The translations under genes and the position numbers were made by a program. 64,000 nt of DNA from Cylicocyclus nassatus. Lineage: Eukaryota; Nematoda; Chromadorea; Rhabditida; Strongylidae. This document shows positions 42,361 to 54,260 of this stretch, one piece after another. The stretch spans positions 47,976,162 to 48,040,161 of the forward strand of contig CATQJL010000223.1 in the NCBI GenBank assembly GCA_958299035.1. Reading direction: 5' to 3'. Below the pieces are notes generated by a model. The model worked only from the letters and a program-made list of their open reading frames with translations. It did not search any database and was not told the DNA's origin. Positions within the stretch are counted from its first letter, which is position 1. Every line of letters starts with the position of its first letter.

Positions 42361-45300
42361 TTGTCCTCAAGCGGAGAGATATACGGAATGAACGATGTGA
42401 CGTAGGGGACTGCTTGGGAGAGGCAGTAACATGTAGTTGTAGAAAGTGAACAGGCGTATTATAGCAGGAAATTGACGAATGGGAAAATTAGCGTGGAGAT
42501 ATGGGAGTATAATGTGACCGGTATTGAATGTTGATATGAGGAAATTATGGTTTGGAAGGGAACTTGTTGAGAACATGTTAATGAAAATAGCGTGGTGAGC
42601 AGAAGTTACATAGTTAACAAAGTGTTAGGCGATATCGGATTACATTAGTGATTGTGAAGTTATATTTTACAAAAAATAGTCAAGCTACATGTGGAATTTT
42701 AGGAAGTGTAATATACTAAGGTATTGCATAATTTGAACCGAGTGACATATGGTTATACAGCATATAAATAATGCAATCGCTTAGAAAACGGAGAGGAAGA
42801 TTTAGATGCAGAATTGAGCACAACAAACTGTGTTTAATTCAACATAGTGGCAGATTTTGAGTGTTAGAGAAATAGGAATTTTTTTTCGCTGCCTAGCACA
42901 AAATATTTTTTTCCATTCTTTGAACTGCCGGTTCAAAGAAATTTATTTATAGATAATCGCAGCGGTGCGGCAAAATAGGTGTAAACAAACTCACGTTAAG
43001 AAATATCTCGACAGCAGAAAAAAATAAAACTCTGATAGTTGGATTTTTTCCAAACTGAGTTGCATTTAAAAATTGTCTTGCAGTCTTGCGACCAAATTCA
43101 AGACTACATTCATGAACAAAACAAACACGATGTCGTTCATGTTCTGATGTTTCCTTTTTTTTTGAATTTTTTTTTTGAAAAAGTGCGTTTTTGGAAGCAT
43201 TAGCCCATTTTCGACATAGACAACATGAAAATGCAAACCAAATTATACAAAATGAATTACAGTACATTTTGGCACAGCAAATTATACGAATAGAACGCTT
43301 CCACTGCAGAAACTACGATATGTAGCTTTTGAGTTATAAGTATAAGAACTTCAGCGGAAATGATCCTAACACCATGGTGGCAATTCACGACTAATTTGCA
43401 ATCTATGAAAGCTATCTATGTATCTTCAACGTCCACATCCAATATAGAAAATTCTATGGAATGATTGTCCTGAATTCTGCTGAAATCTGTAAAGGAATCA
43501 TCACCATTGTTTTCTAGTAAAAAAAACGAGGACTGATTGACGTGAAACGTTTTAAACAGTTTCTTTTTCATTCCCAAGAATGAATTTCACTGTGACAAAA
43601 AGTATGCCTTCATTGCTTATTGTTATTCGGCTGATCACCTTTCACAAAAAAAAAATGCGGTCATTGCTTCCGATCAGAATATCAATCTGGATATCTCAAC
43701 ATGTTCAGAAGCACTGAGGATTTTTTTGGCAAACAGCAAGTTATTTCTTCTGTGAAGCGTTTCGGTCAAAAGAGAATTGTTCTCTGAAAACAATCTCCAT
43801 TCAGCTACAAGTAATATTCTCTGAAAATATTCTTAAATGTAGTTCTGAATTGCTACGTTTAACAACGTAATGCAGACTTGGTTTGTGCAATTGCACAAAA
43901 CTGGAGGAACTGCTATTTTCCATTGTTCTTACCAATAGTGTGCCCACTGTTTTGAATCTGAATACTTTTGCGCATATTTTGGTAAACTTTCAGAGAACAT
44001 AAAGAGGTCTCATCTAATATCTGAATGTGTACCTCATGATGTACGGAAAAAGTTAATTAAGAGAAACTTCAATTAATCGAGGAAAATTTATCTCAAGCCT
44101 TAAATTGAGAAAATTTGAAAATCTCGAAAAAGAAAACTATTCACGTCTGAATACTTCCTTTTTTATTTCCTCGGTATGTGAGAAGAACATAGAATTTTAG
44201 ATATTTTAGGTTAAACACTTTTGTTGATCTGTTCTAATGAAAACTTATAAGCTTCCTGTAGAATTTAGACGTCTAGAAAGAAAGCTTGGCCGAGCTTTGA
44301 TTTCTGTCGGTGAATTCAGCGGATGCGAAAATTTAGCAATTTCATTTTTTTCCATTGTGCTGGCTCCAGTCTAGTGGCAAAGCTCAAATAGTCGTTTAAT
44401 TTGTAAAGAGAAATTGCGAATCTATCATATCGTACAGGAAGGCAGCGTTGTTCGGTATGAGGAACAGAGTTTGATTGAAAATTTGAGGGTGAAAGCTTTG
44501 AAAACAAGTTACTCTGATACATGTCGTTTTTTTTTCTAGCCAGACTTTTTTCTTCAAATCATCTAAGTTTTGATTTGCACAAAAAATATGCGATTTTGCA
44601 TTCAAAACTGGTTCTCCTTATTCGCGAAATTAGCTCGATCATTAAAATGATTGCGTTATGGAAGCTTTGAATCTACAAAACTGTTAATTCTGTTTTTCCT
44701 TCGAAAAGAAAAAATTTGCTTTTGTGTCAAGTGAAATCAGCTGTGACCTTTTGTAGAAAAAAACAATTTAGCAATGGTTTCAATTGTCAAATCAACCTCT
44801 AAAAAATTTTTTTCTTCGGAAAGCGTAAAAAGTTGACTCGGTGTTCTGTCCTCTTAAAAAGATTTTCTATATCTTAAAAACAAAGTATTCCTTAGAACTT
44901 TAATGCTCTGGGAAAAGAAGAGGATGCTTTGACGCATGATAAACCCCGAATGTGATGAGAAATTTGAAAATTTTCGTGATTTTTGGAAAAATTTTGATTT
45001 CAAGTTGAGATTCAAGATTGGTACTGTCAAAAACTGCACTAGATATTTGATACACATAAAACCGACGAGGTTCTTTTCGATCAAGATCATTTCTGTGATT
45101 GGTGAGATTTTTGAAAAGAAAATTGAAATAGAATTAATTTTTTTTTGAAATGCAGTTTGATTTGATTTTCGTAGGTCTATTGAACTGAGAGCTGAGAGAA
45201 TGCTGCTATATCGTTCCAAAAGTGGATGTGTAATCATAATGGCCGCATAAGCGCTTCTATTGATTTCTTCTTATTTTGGGGTTCTGAGGTAAATTCTACA

Positions 45301-46899
45301 ATATGCTGACGGTTTTCTTTTCAAAAAAAATTTTCAAATACATTTGAACAGACTAAAATTGATACCAGGACGCATTTTGTCAGAGTATCTCAAATGTAGA
45401 AAGCGGTTTAATATAGTTGAAGTGGTGTTTTTCTTATAGCAAGAAATTCTTTTGACATAAGCAAGCTCTGATACGGACAAGATTCTGTTCAAAAATGGGA
45501 AAAATTCCTAGCAATAAGACCATTGGAAACTATGGATGAAAAGTCCAATTGTTCTTTTCCAGAAGGAAAATTTATCTCATTGTCAGCGAAAATTTCCTCT
45601 GAATCTCTATTTCATGTTGAATACAAGTATGATAACCAAATGAAACTTTTCTCTAAATCTAGAACAATAGAAAAGCACATATTTCTGAAAATCTGTATGA
45701 AATAACGAGGAGATTCTCTGAAGTGGTAGATTAATTTGGGGACTAACAAGATTTTGTGAGCTTGCTTTTTTTTCTTTTGGAGGTGCGCAAATACGCCTTG
45801 TAAAGCAAAATTCTGATGCTGTCTGTATTCCTTTCTTTTTTTGTAAGATGACTGAGATGAAAAATGTTTTGTTAGACATTGGCACTGCATCATTAAAACT
45901 TTGTGAGGAATAACCAGAACCGGACAAGCGGTGAAGTTTTGTTAGCCGCGCAAAATTTGAATTTTTTGAACATTTCTTCAACAAACTGAGTAAAAGTGGT
46001 AGTCCTCAGAATTATGCGAGCAGAGTTGTTTACGTGCGTATTTCAGATACTTGGCTCTACCATATAACATTCTTGAAATATATTTTGAATTTTCAATGAA
46101 AGATATTTTGGTTTTCTTCACTACTCGTAGAAATTTCAAAAAAAAATCAGCAACAGCCTGCCTACAGTATATCATATCGAAGAGTATTTACTGAAAGAAG
46201 GTTCGGAAGGTTCACCGAGTAGACCTAGTAGGAGCAAGGCACATGAATGAATTAACACTTACAAAACGTTGCAAAAATTACTTCTTAAAGGTTGGACAGT
46301 CAGAGAATTCTTTTTTTACTTCCTTACTTGGAGAATAAAACCTAAATTTCAAGAATTTTTTTTGAAATTAGCTGCATCATAATTTTATTTTCAAAATTTT
46401 ACAAAAGATTATACATAGCAAATATGATAATACTGTATTGTCTTTGTCATTATTCACCTCGAATGAGTCTATGTAGTTGAAAAATATATTTTTAGGAGTT
46501 ACCGGCACAAGGCTTTTTCTTCAGCACCATTATAGTCTCAGATAACCAATAGAAATTTTTTTCTTTGCACTACAAAAATTTTTTTTGTTAACACTGCTCA
46601 CAAGGCATTCGGAGGATATACTGAAAAATACAGTCAAAACAATTTCGCTTGATTTTTTTCTGAAATTAGCTTTCTCAAAAAAATGTGAGTTATAAATTGG
46701 GTGTGCAAGTTACGCATCTTGCGAATATCGACTTGACTTGCGCTTTTGTTTGACTACTTCAGATTCAGTAAACATATTACTTGAATTTTTTTTTCGCCTT
46801 AAGCAGCATAATTATCATCTAACTTTTGAGGCATGCCGAGTGTACCTCATAGTGGAGGCTATCAGAATCGACATGATTGACTAAAAAGAGACAAATAAA
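42361..46899. other. 4.5 kb of AT-rich sequence without a recognisable gene
   Basis: Long T and A homopolymers, no family resemblance, and only short frames (for example 42947-43267 -, 44854-45237 -, 45607-45984 -). No inverted-repeat ends were spotted. It could be intron or old intergenic sequence. Confidence 0.45.
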
Positions 46900-47345
46900 T
46901 ATTTGCTTTTGCTTAGCACGGCGATGCACGAGATCTAACCTACGCATGGGAGATTTTTTTCTTTGCGCTTTATGGTCAGTTATCAACACGGAACTACCGT
47001 AAAAGCAACGTATAGCGAATCTAACGTAATGTTGCCAGTTCCTCTCGTGTCTTGTTAAACGGCGGTTGCATTGTGCGATCAAATGTTCACTACTAGTCTC
47101 CGGATTGATTGTAGGAGGCACGCGCCGAGACCGATGGTTGATGCATCGGTGTGGATGATATAGGGTTTTCCTAGAATAGGAAGCACTAAAACAAGCGCAT
47201 CCACTAGGGCATGTTTTAATGCTTGGAATGCTATTTCTTACTCCTTGCTCCAAAGAAAAGCTGCATTTTTGTTTATGCCAAGTTTGTTCAATGGATGGGA
47301 AATTTTAGCAAAACGCGGTAAATCTTCAAAAGTACGATCCTGCAC
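46900..47345 (-). pseudogene. Gypsy-type pol fragment: end of reverse transcriptase and RNase H
   Basis: On the minus strand, DLPRFAKISHPLNKLG is the connection segment of Ty3/Gypsy reverse transcriptases. It is followed by an ALKHAL helix, GKPYIIHTDASTIGLGACLL (the RNase H opening with its DAS motif), and in another frame RRLTRHERNW and ITDHKA. Stops and at least two frame changes interrupt it. No LTR was found beside it. Confidence 0.65.
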
Positions 47346-48085
47346 TAAGAATGATTTGAGTGCTATTATTATCTGTGAGGCGCGGAATATCACCAAAGCT
47401 GTCGAAATTTTTTTTATTGATCTAGACGTGTATCATTTTCATGAAACAACAAACAATATAATTAGCGTTGTGTATAGCATGAATATTTCTGAATATTTCA
47501 AAAGGTTTGAAGTGGTTTTGTATTCGACAGCAGAAGGTAAATATTACGATAATATAATTTGCGTAAGATATACGGCAGCGGGACATCGGGCACAACTGTT
47601 GTTGTTGGCAGTATAAGTTGCATAAGAACAGACGCTAAGGGGTCATACTGTGCAACTGCTGCTGTTGGACGTATACCATGATCGTAAAAGATTAGGTTAC
47701 GCAATTATTAATCCTGTTCCAAGGCTTATCGCGACACAAAGCAGACGTATTTGCACTATCGCAGCTGAAAGGTCATAGCGCTCAAATAATATTAATTTGT
47801 CACAAAAAAATTTTTTCGCGGGTCACATGCTTACAACTTGCGAGGGCAGCTGCGTTGCTCTATAGCCAAAGGGGGTCACCGCGCGCGGACAGTAGCACTG
47901 GGTTTTGCTATATTTCCTGAGAGGTCGAAGCATTACGTTTTGTCGACACTTCCCAGCAGAAGTTATCTGCAGTGGGCCAGCAGATTTATCTTTCTGGGTC
48001 TAATACTGCAGTGAATTTTGTGCTAGCAATTGCGAACAAGTCCATTGTCTAATTATAAAAAAGAAAAAAAGAAAATAAGTTAACA
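47346..48085. other. No gene recognised
   Basis: Short frames only, including 47245-47616 (+), which overlaps the Gypsy scrap antisense and is therefore not credible. Confidence 0.4.
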
Positions 48086-48088
48086 AAA

Positions 48089-48222
48089 ATTCACGGAATC
48101 ACGGTTTCACGGATTCACGGATCACGGATCACGGAATCACGGCAATTTTTTCAAAAAAATTCACGGATATGCAATCACGGATTCACGGACTCACGGATCA
48201 CGGAATCACGGATCACGGGAGA
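48089..48222. repeat. CACGGAT / CACGGAATCACGG minisatellite
   Basis: Irregular tandem units of 8-11 bp built on TCACGGA, interrupted by AATTTTTTCAAAAAAATT at about 48143-48160. Confidence 0.8.
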
Positions 48223-48284
48223 TGCGAGCGCTTTGCGAAAGAAAGAATTGACAAAAATGGGACTGTTCGCAGGACTGCTATTTT

Positions 48285-48338
48285 TTATTTTATTTTACTT
48301 TATTTTATTTTAATTTATTTTATTTTATTTTATTCCTT
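48285..48338. repeat. (TTTTA)n microsatellite
   Basis: Repeated ATTTT/TTTTA pentamers. Confidence 0.85.
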
Positions 48339-48566
48339 CTGAAATGATTAAATATTTTCACTGCACACGATTATTATAGATAAATTAACAAAACAGTTAG
48401 AACTCACACACTCGCTTTCATTCGTTGTTGAGTGACTCCATCCAGACGGTTGGAAGATTGTGGCAGAGGGGAGGAGGGGATCGAATATTATTTACCATAT
48501 GGTTGATTGGTTGATAAAAAAAATTTAATTTTAGGATTTGAGAAAAAAATCTTCCCGGGACTTCCA

Positions 48567-48797
48567 TGTCAGGATAAAGGTCTGCAGGTCCTTTACCTGA
48601 TACCTTACCTTTACCCTTAGCGGGGTTACATGAGCCTTACTATAATGTTTATTATACAAGTTATATACAAAAGGGGAAGGGGAAAGGGGAAAGAGGGAAC
48701 CGGCTCCTGCCGACGGGCGGAGGTCACTGTCCGAGGTTCGTTGTCTTAGGCCAACCTCCATCGCTAGCAGCTGTTGGGTCATAGCTGCATCCCGACA
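48567..48797 (-). mobile_element. Solo LTR, second copy of the BEL/Pao-like LTR
   Basis: It matches 41937-42144 almost throughout, with an extra TACCTTACCTTTACCC-type insertion near 48601-48620. Ends TGTCAGG...CCCGACA read TG...CA on either strand. No internal element sequence adjoins, and no clear target duplication was found. Confidence 0.6.
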
Positions 48798-49298
48798 GAA
48801 GATCCTCGCTTACTGGCTTATCCGTCCCACTTGTTCACTTACTGTGCAGTTTGCAGCGCGCGAAAATGTCGAGATCGAGTTTCCCTGAAGCCCCCAGGTT
48901 TTATTGAAGGCAGCATCCAGGCAGAAGTCCACCTCGAGGACCACGCCCACTTCCTCTCGAGCGGCCAACCCCTTTATACGAAACTCCGCAGCCGTTGACC
49001 TGTTTTCACATGGCGAACACAGTCGAACACATAGTCTTTACCTGTTGAAGCTTACTTTCGACAAGAATAGCACCAGAAGCACTCGTCCGAGTTCTTACAA
49101 AATAGCTCCAAAAAGTGGGTTTTTAGAGGAATTCACGCTTTTTGAGTACCAATTTGGAATCAGCGTCTTGAGAAGGCCTGGATACGGCAAAAATACTGAA
49201 GACGGAAATCTGCCTTCATACTGATTCCAGCACAACGCTCAGTTCGAACGCCGCGCTGGAAACTGTTCCCGAACTTCCGGATCAGTATGAACGCAGCC
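48798..49298. other. No gene recognised; partial TTAA-type end
   Basis: TTGAAGGCAGCATCCAGGCA at about 48904-48923 is a TIR-like end with no obvious partner. The rest is unassigned. Confidence 0.4.
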
Positions 49299-49753
49299 TT
49301 AAAGGCAGCGTCCGGGCAAAATCCACCCCATCGAGATTAGTATATAGTCGTCAAGCGGGGCCCAGGAGTATTCAATCTGCGTTTGTCCGATCCTCTGATG
49401 TTGCCTCTGAAAGGAGATACGGGCCTGTGATACGTATCACAAACCGCCCCCATCTGGACGAGTTGCCCATGCAACTGCATGAGCTTTATCGCAATGGAGC
49501 TGCAACTGCACTGCAGCTCCTCTTCAGCTCCTCTGCAACTGCATGAGTGCAGTTGCAGCTCCATTGCGATAAAGCTCATGCAGTTGCATGGGCAACTCGT
49601 CCAGATGGGGGCGGTTTGTGATACGTATCACAGGCCCGTATCTCCTTTCAGAGGCAACATCAGAGGTTTGGACAAACGCTCGCATACTCCTAAGCCCCGC
49701 TTGACTATATACTAATCTCGATAGGGTGGATTTTGCCCGGACGCTGCCTTTAA
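49299..49753. mobile_element. Near-perfect 455-bp palindromic TTAA-type MITE
   Basis: TTAAAGGCAGCGTCCGGGCA at the left and TGCCCGGACGCTGCCTTTAA at the right are exact complements, and the arms remain nearly identical to a centre near 49526. Both strands therefore encode almost the same spurious 78-80-codon frame. The palindrome's integrity implies a recent origin. TTAA at each end suggests a piggyBac-like target preference (inference). Confidence 0.8.
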
Positions 49754-49778
49754 GGACGTGAGCACGAACCCGCCAAGG

Positions 49779-50165
49779 TTAAAGGCAGAGTGGCTGTGGG
49801 ACCCTTACGGTCATGACTGCGTGCGCTATATGCACCCTGGTCTTGCAGTTCGGGGTAGAGGACATTAAGTCGTTCGCAAGGGGAGGCCACGCGGACATTC
49901 GCAACAAAACGCGCGCCTTCAGCGCTACTGCCTCATGTTATCCGCCTGGGTGGAGCCCACTGGCGACCTAATGTCCTCTACACTGCGGTCCGAAATCGCT
50001 GTGTGCGCGGCGTCCGGGCCTCCCGTAAGATCCGGGCCACTTTCGGGGCAAATTTCAGGCTTAGTACCCCTTTTTCGCTTCCAATTCCAGCCACGCTTAG
50101 GTAGGGGGTCTACTTAGCATCGAAAAAGCCCGGCAATCCCCAGTTTCCAGGGACGCTGCCTTTAA
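49779..50165. mobile_element. Palindromic TTAA-type MITE, family c copy 2
   Basis: TTAAAGGCAGAGTGGCTGTG on the left and CAGGGACGCTGCCTTTAA on the right. The interior shares AAGATCCGGGCCACTTTCGG and GGTAGGGGGTCTACTTAG with 34458-34890. It follows the previous element after only 25 bp. Confidence 0.65.
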
Positions 50166-51589
50166 CGCAGACAATTTTTCCTTCTTCTTCTACTTTTACA
50201 GTTATCCAAAACACTGGAATTATTTTTTCTCCAAAGTCCTTAGTCTCTTTTCACAAAACTTTCTCTGTTGTAGATCCCCCCCCCCCCTCCAAAGGAATCA
50301 ACATCGCAACTTCTTCTCTTCAGAGCTGCTTTAGCCAACGCGCCGATCTTTCTTGTGCAATTTTCTAGCGCCAGTCGAGATGCTTCCTTGTACGTCAAAA
50401 AATGCGCAAGATTCCCTTTCTCCCCCTACTCTCCCTTCAGAATATTACTGGCCGGTGCGCCAATCTCCTCTCGATTGATGCTAATAAGTCAAATGCTAAA
50501 TCTCCCTCGAAGCTTCGGCCACGCTACCATTTCCTCCTTACTTACCTATCCAAGGCGCGTTAATTTTCTTCAATATTTTCCAAAACTCGCATCTACGAGG
50601 AAAATTTTTCTTTGCTCAAAGGCAATGCCGCATCAATTTGTAACCGGATATTTTTGCAAACGAGCCTTCTCGATCTTGCAAAGCCTATAAGCACATAAAT
50701 CGCGTAGAAATTCCGATAGAGTTTGATTTTTTTAAACCACTTATTGTTTATCTCATCGTTTGTTGGAAACCAAAACAACCTTGTCTAATACGATCGTTGG
50801 GCGCATCACTGAATGCATAAGTAAATAAATAAGTAAATAAAACCGCGTCATTCAAAGCTCTCGTAATTACTTGCAACGCGGCCAAGCTGTCCCAATCTAC
50901 CTTAGTTCTAGCCGCCGGGTCAGACACGTCGAAGGACGTCTCGTCTGGAAAGACTTGTGGAATCAATTTAGGATAACTGACAAGTCGTCCAGAGCAAGCT
51001 GAAAAGCGCATCCGCCATCTCGAGCGTAATTTTTTCAAAGAAGAGTCTTTACCAAATGGGACTTGAGCATTGGCCTGACAAGCGGTTCTTCATGAGAGCA
51101 AATACTCAACATACCCGAAATTTGGTGATACACTGCCTTTAACGCCTTAATTGTCCATAGCTTCTCCTTTTTCGAGTATCCCTAGCCAAAATCCATTTTG
51201 GAGGGCCTCGTAACAAGGTTGCTGAGAATCTCCCCCTTTCTCCCCAACCTCAAAACATTCCTAGCCTCACTTTTTCTTCCATGTACCCCGCGCGGAAACC
51301 GTGCACATGGAAGAAAGAAATGGTTCGCACGGCCATCTTTCCAAACTTCCTTCGCTGCTCGCCACTCTTTATATCTTCAATAAAACCTTCGTAGACAAGG
51401 TGTCCAAAACCTTGATGTTTTACACATAATTCCATGCCAAAGCCCCGACTCTTTTAGGCCCCTATGCATCAAAATCCCTGCGGCGAGGTAGCGGCGTCCT
51501 CCGTTATTAAGGCGGACGAAAACCTCTGCGAATTTTCCATCATTAAGGGCGATTTTTCTTGGCTGGATTTTACGCAGTATAACCTATGT
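50166..51589. other. No gene recognised
   Basis: Pyrimidine-rich with short frames. A TTAA-type end (CACTGCCTTTAACGCC) is at about 51132-51147. Nothing else assigned. Confidence 0.4.
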
Positions 51590-52372
51590 ACTCAGGGACT
51601 CGCGCCGTGCGGGCGGCCAGCGACGACCTTACAATCGCTCGTTGGTGTGTGCGATTGTACGGTCGTCAAGGGCCGTTGGCACGGTTAACGTGGAGCGCTC
51701 GCACGGTCTCTAATGTTCGCCGTTTGCGCGGAGAAAGTCGGCCGCTTGCTTGCTCTTGGAGTAGATGTATTTGCGATATCTTGACCATTTTTCTTGGATA
51801 GATCAATCCTTTGCACATTTTGGGAACACGGATCGATGCTCGCAGCATTGCCAAACTTTTCATGGGTAAGCCCTCACCATCACTCTTGATAACTGTAGCC
51901 TCACACAGGTTCATTCCAGCCTTGCTGGTAGAAGAAAATGTTGATAACACGATGTGTCAACGCTTGGCCAGCCTAAACACTGTGTCGTATCTCACACAGG
52001 TACCGTTTACGCTCACAATGTGTAAAAATAGTGAGCAGAAAATAGAGGTCACTGTTGGCCGCTTGCACGGCAACATGTATTGCCGACCGATAAGACGGAC
52101 GCATTGCTGACCGCTCGCTCGAGCAATTGTATTGCGTACTGATTGCGCGGCGAGATTGCCTGCCGCTTGCACGGGCAAATGTTTGCCGCCCGATCGGACG
52201 GACACATTGCCTGCCGCTTGCACGGTCGATTTTATTGCGTACCGATCGAACGAGAAGACTGTCTTCCGCTTGCACGGCTATTGTTGACCGCACGCACGGT
52301 ACATCAAAAACTATGCAGTGCGCTCAGGCGGAGGAGCTTTAATGAGGACCGCCCGCACGGCGCGAATCCCTG
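51590..52372. repeat. Degenerate array of CGCTTGCACGG / CCGATCGGACGG units
   Basis: Units of roughly 40-45 bp mix (C/T)TGCCGCTTGCACGG with TTGCGTACCGATCGAACG. They are clearest at 52050-52290 and looser back to 51590, where TCGCACGG words recur. Multiple frames stay open through the array and are not genes. Confidence 0.55.
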
Positions 52373-52680
52373 AGTAGGTATTCTCACCATTCTTCACTAT
52401 GAACCAGTGACAGTCCCAGGCTTTCGGACCGGGGGGGGGCGGCAAAAATTTTTTTTCAAACTAGGATGCGTGGCGTTAGCCACGCACTCCGAAAAATTTT
52501 TATGGTGCTTCTCAAAATTTTTGCGGGTCCTCAACCCAAAATTCTGAAAAAAGGGGGCGTGGCGTCAGCCCCCCTCCCACGGAAAAATTTTTTTCACAGG
52601 GCTATTTCGATTTTTAAAAAATTTTAAAAATTTAATTATTTACAAAAATAAACAAATCGTTTGCACATTTTTATAACTCA

Positions 52681-53607
52681 CTAGCTGGCTTACCCGGCTC
52701 CGCCCGGCCCTGTCAAAACACTGTAATCAAGGTCAAATCCCTATCCTTGTACAGCCTTTCCCTGTGCCCACTTCTACACTTCATTTCCCGTTCCCTGTGT
52801 TGTTTTCGAAATCAGCATGCCCACTTACCCCCCTGTGCCAATTCCCAGCACTTCAACTCAAATCGTGAAAAAAATCGATAAAAGTAATAGGTAATGCCAA
52901 AAACTAACACTGTATTCGTAATCTACATGCTCGATTACCCCCCTGTGCCAACTCCCAGCCCCGTAGCTCAAACTTTGCAAAAAAATCGATAAAATCGACA
53001 AAAGCATTGGATAATTCCAAAAACTAATACTGTATTCGTAATCAACATGCTCGACTACCCCTCCCCTGTGCCAACTCCCAGCCCCGTAGCTCAAACTTTG
53101 CAAAAACCTCGATAAAAATTGATAAAAGCAATGGATCTCTAAAAACTAATATTGTATTCGTAATCACCATGCTCGATTACTCCCTCCCCTGTGCCAAATC
53201 CAGCCCCGCAGGTGAACTCTGCAAAGAAATCGATAAAATTAGATAAATCGGTATGGATCGATGACGAAAAGTAGCCTATGACACCCGCCGGGGCCCGAAG
53301 TGTATGTGTGCCAAGTTTGGTCCGGATCGGTTCAGAAATGGAATTTTCTATTCGGAACTTACGTACAACATACCATTTGATTCAACTGGCTTGGCATCGG
53401 CAAAGGCGGGGCTTCGTGACCTAATTAAGGCTAGGTAGTGATCAGAGAGCACTCGCGCGAGAGAGACGCAGGTGCGTCACGGGCGCGGGCGGCCTCAGTT
53501 AGATCACAAAACCCCGCCCTAATTGTGCCAAGCCAGTTGAATCAAAGGTTACATACAGACAGACAGACATACAGACAGACAAACAGACATTCAGCTTTAT
53601 ATATGGA
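52681..53607 (-). mobile_element. Non-autonomous Helitron-like element, copy 3
   Basis: Minus-strand start TCCATATATAAAGCTGAATG and end GGTAAGCCAGCTAG after the GGCGGAGCCGGG stem. Internal units with ATCGATTTT and GGGTAATCGAGCATG match copies 1 and 2. It contains the MITE at 53371-53552, which interrupts the CGTAC segment next to the GTCTGTCTGT tract. Confidence 0.65.
53371..53552. mobile_element. 182-bp MITE, TTTGATTCAACTGGCTTGGC ends, copy 1
   Basis: Inverted ends TTTGATTCAACTGGCTTGGC and GCCAAGCCAGTTGAATCAAA, with GGCGGGGCTT/CCCCGCC further in. The centre holds ACTCGCGCGAGAGAGACGCA. A second copy is at 59441-59621. Confidence 0.7.
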
Positions 53608-54260
53608 TGTAGGTAAGTTCCAAAAATTTGCCCCCCCCCCTCAGTCCGCCACTGCTATGAACATTTTGAACAAGGGCAAGAAGCTATACAAGCCGCATTT
53701 TCCAGCTTTTAGTTGTTTGATCCTCTGATGATCCCCGATGGAAGACCGTCTTTTCTTCAAAGTTTTTTTCTTCATTTTGCTTTCTTCGAATAAAAAGAAA
53801 ACATTCCAAAGTTGTACCGATTACCTAACCCGACAGTGCCAAGCATGTTGCTGATAAGAACAAATGAGTTTTTGAAATAGCAAATTTTTCGATATTTTTT
53901 TCGACTTGTGGTCCATAGCAAATTTCTTTCAAAACTTCTTTGTTCTTATCAGCAACATGCTTAGCACTGTCGGGTTAGACGAACAGTACAACTTTAAAAT
54001 GTTTCCCTTGATTTTGAAGAAAGAGAAAAGACTCTAAAGAAAGGACGGTCTTCCGCCGAGGACCATCAGGGAATCATACAAAAACTGCAAAATGCGGCTT
54101 GTACAGCTTCTCGCTCCTGTTCAATATGTTCATAGCGAAGGATGGTGGAAATACTGGGGAATAAGTAGACAGCGAGAAATCCAGATATCTGGATTCAGGA
54201 TATGAAGCTTTCTTCTAAGCTGCGATCCCCCGCCCGCTAGGGATGTTAATGGTGGCCTAT

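Larger units (their letters stand above)
52405..53654. mobile_element. hAT-type MITE with perfect 8-bp target duplication, hosting a Helitron
   Basis: It begins CAGTGACAGTCCCAG and ends CAGTCCGCCACTG, with G9 and C10 tracts inside the respective ends. CTATGAAC occurs exactly at 52397-52404 and 53655-53662. Without the Helitron it is about 320 bp, close to the relative at 985-1359. Confidence 0.75.
52370..54260. mobile_element. Foldback element copy, host of a nested insertion
   Basis: Left part 52376-52404 (ATTCTCACCATTCTTCACTA) continues after the hAT insertion at 53655 (AAGAAGCTATACAAGCCGCA) and runs to its inverted arm ending about 54250. It aligns with the foldback element at 36345-37083, including AAGCATGTTGCTGATAAGAA and its inverse near 53945-53965. 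Its outer left arm is missing. Confidence 0.65.

Noticed and set aside
48089..48222. CRISPR array
   Set aside because: Repeats are short, irregular and without regular unique spacers; this is a eukaryotic minisatellite.
49337..49715. Two similar 78-80-residue proteins on opposite strands
   Set aside because: They arise because the DNA is a near-perfect palindrome; there is no independent coding evidence.
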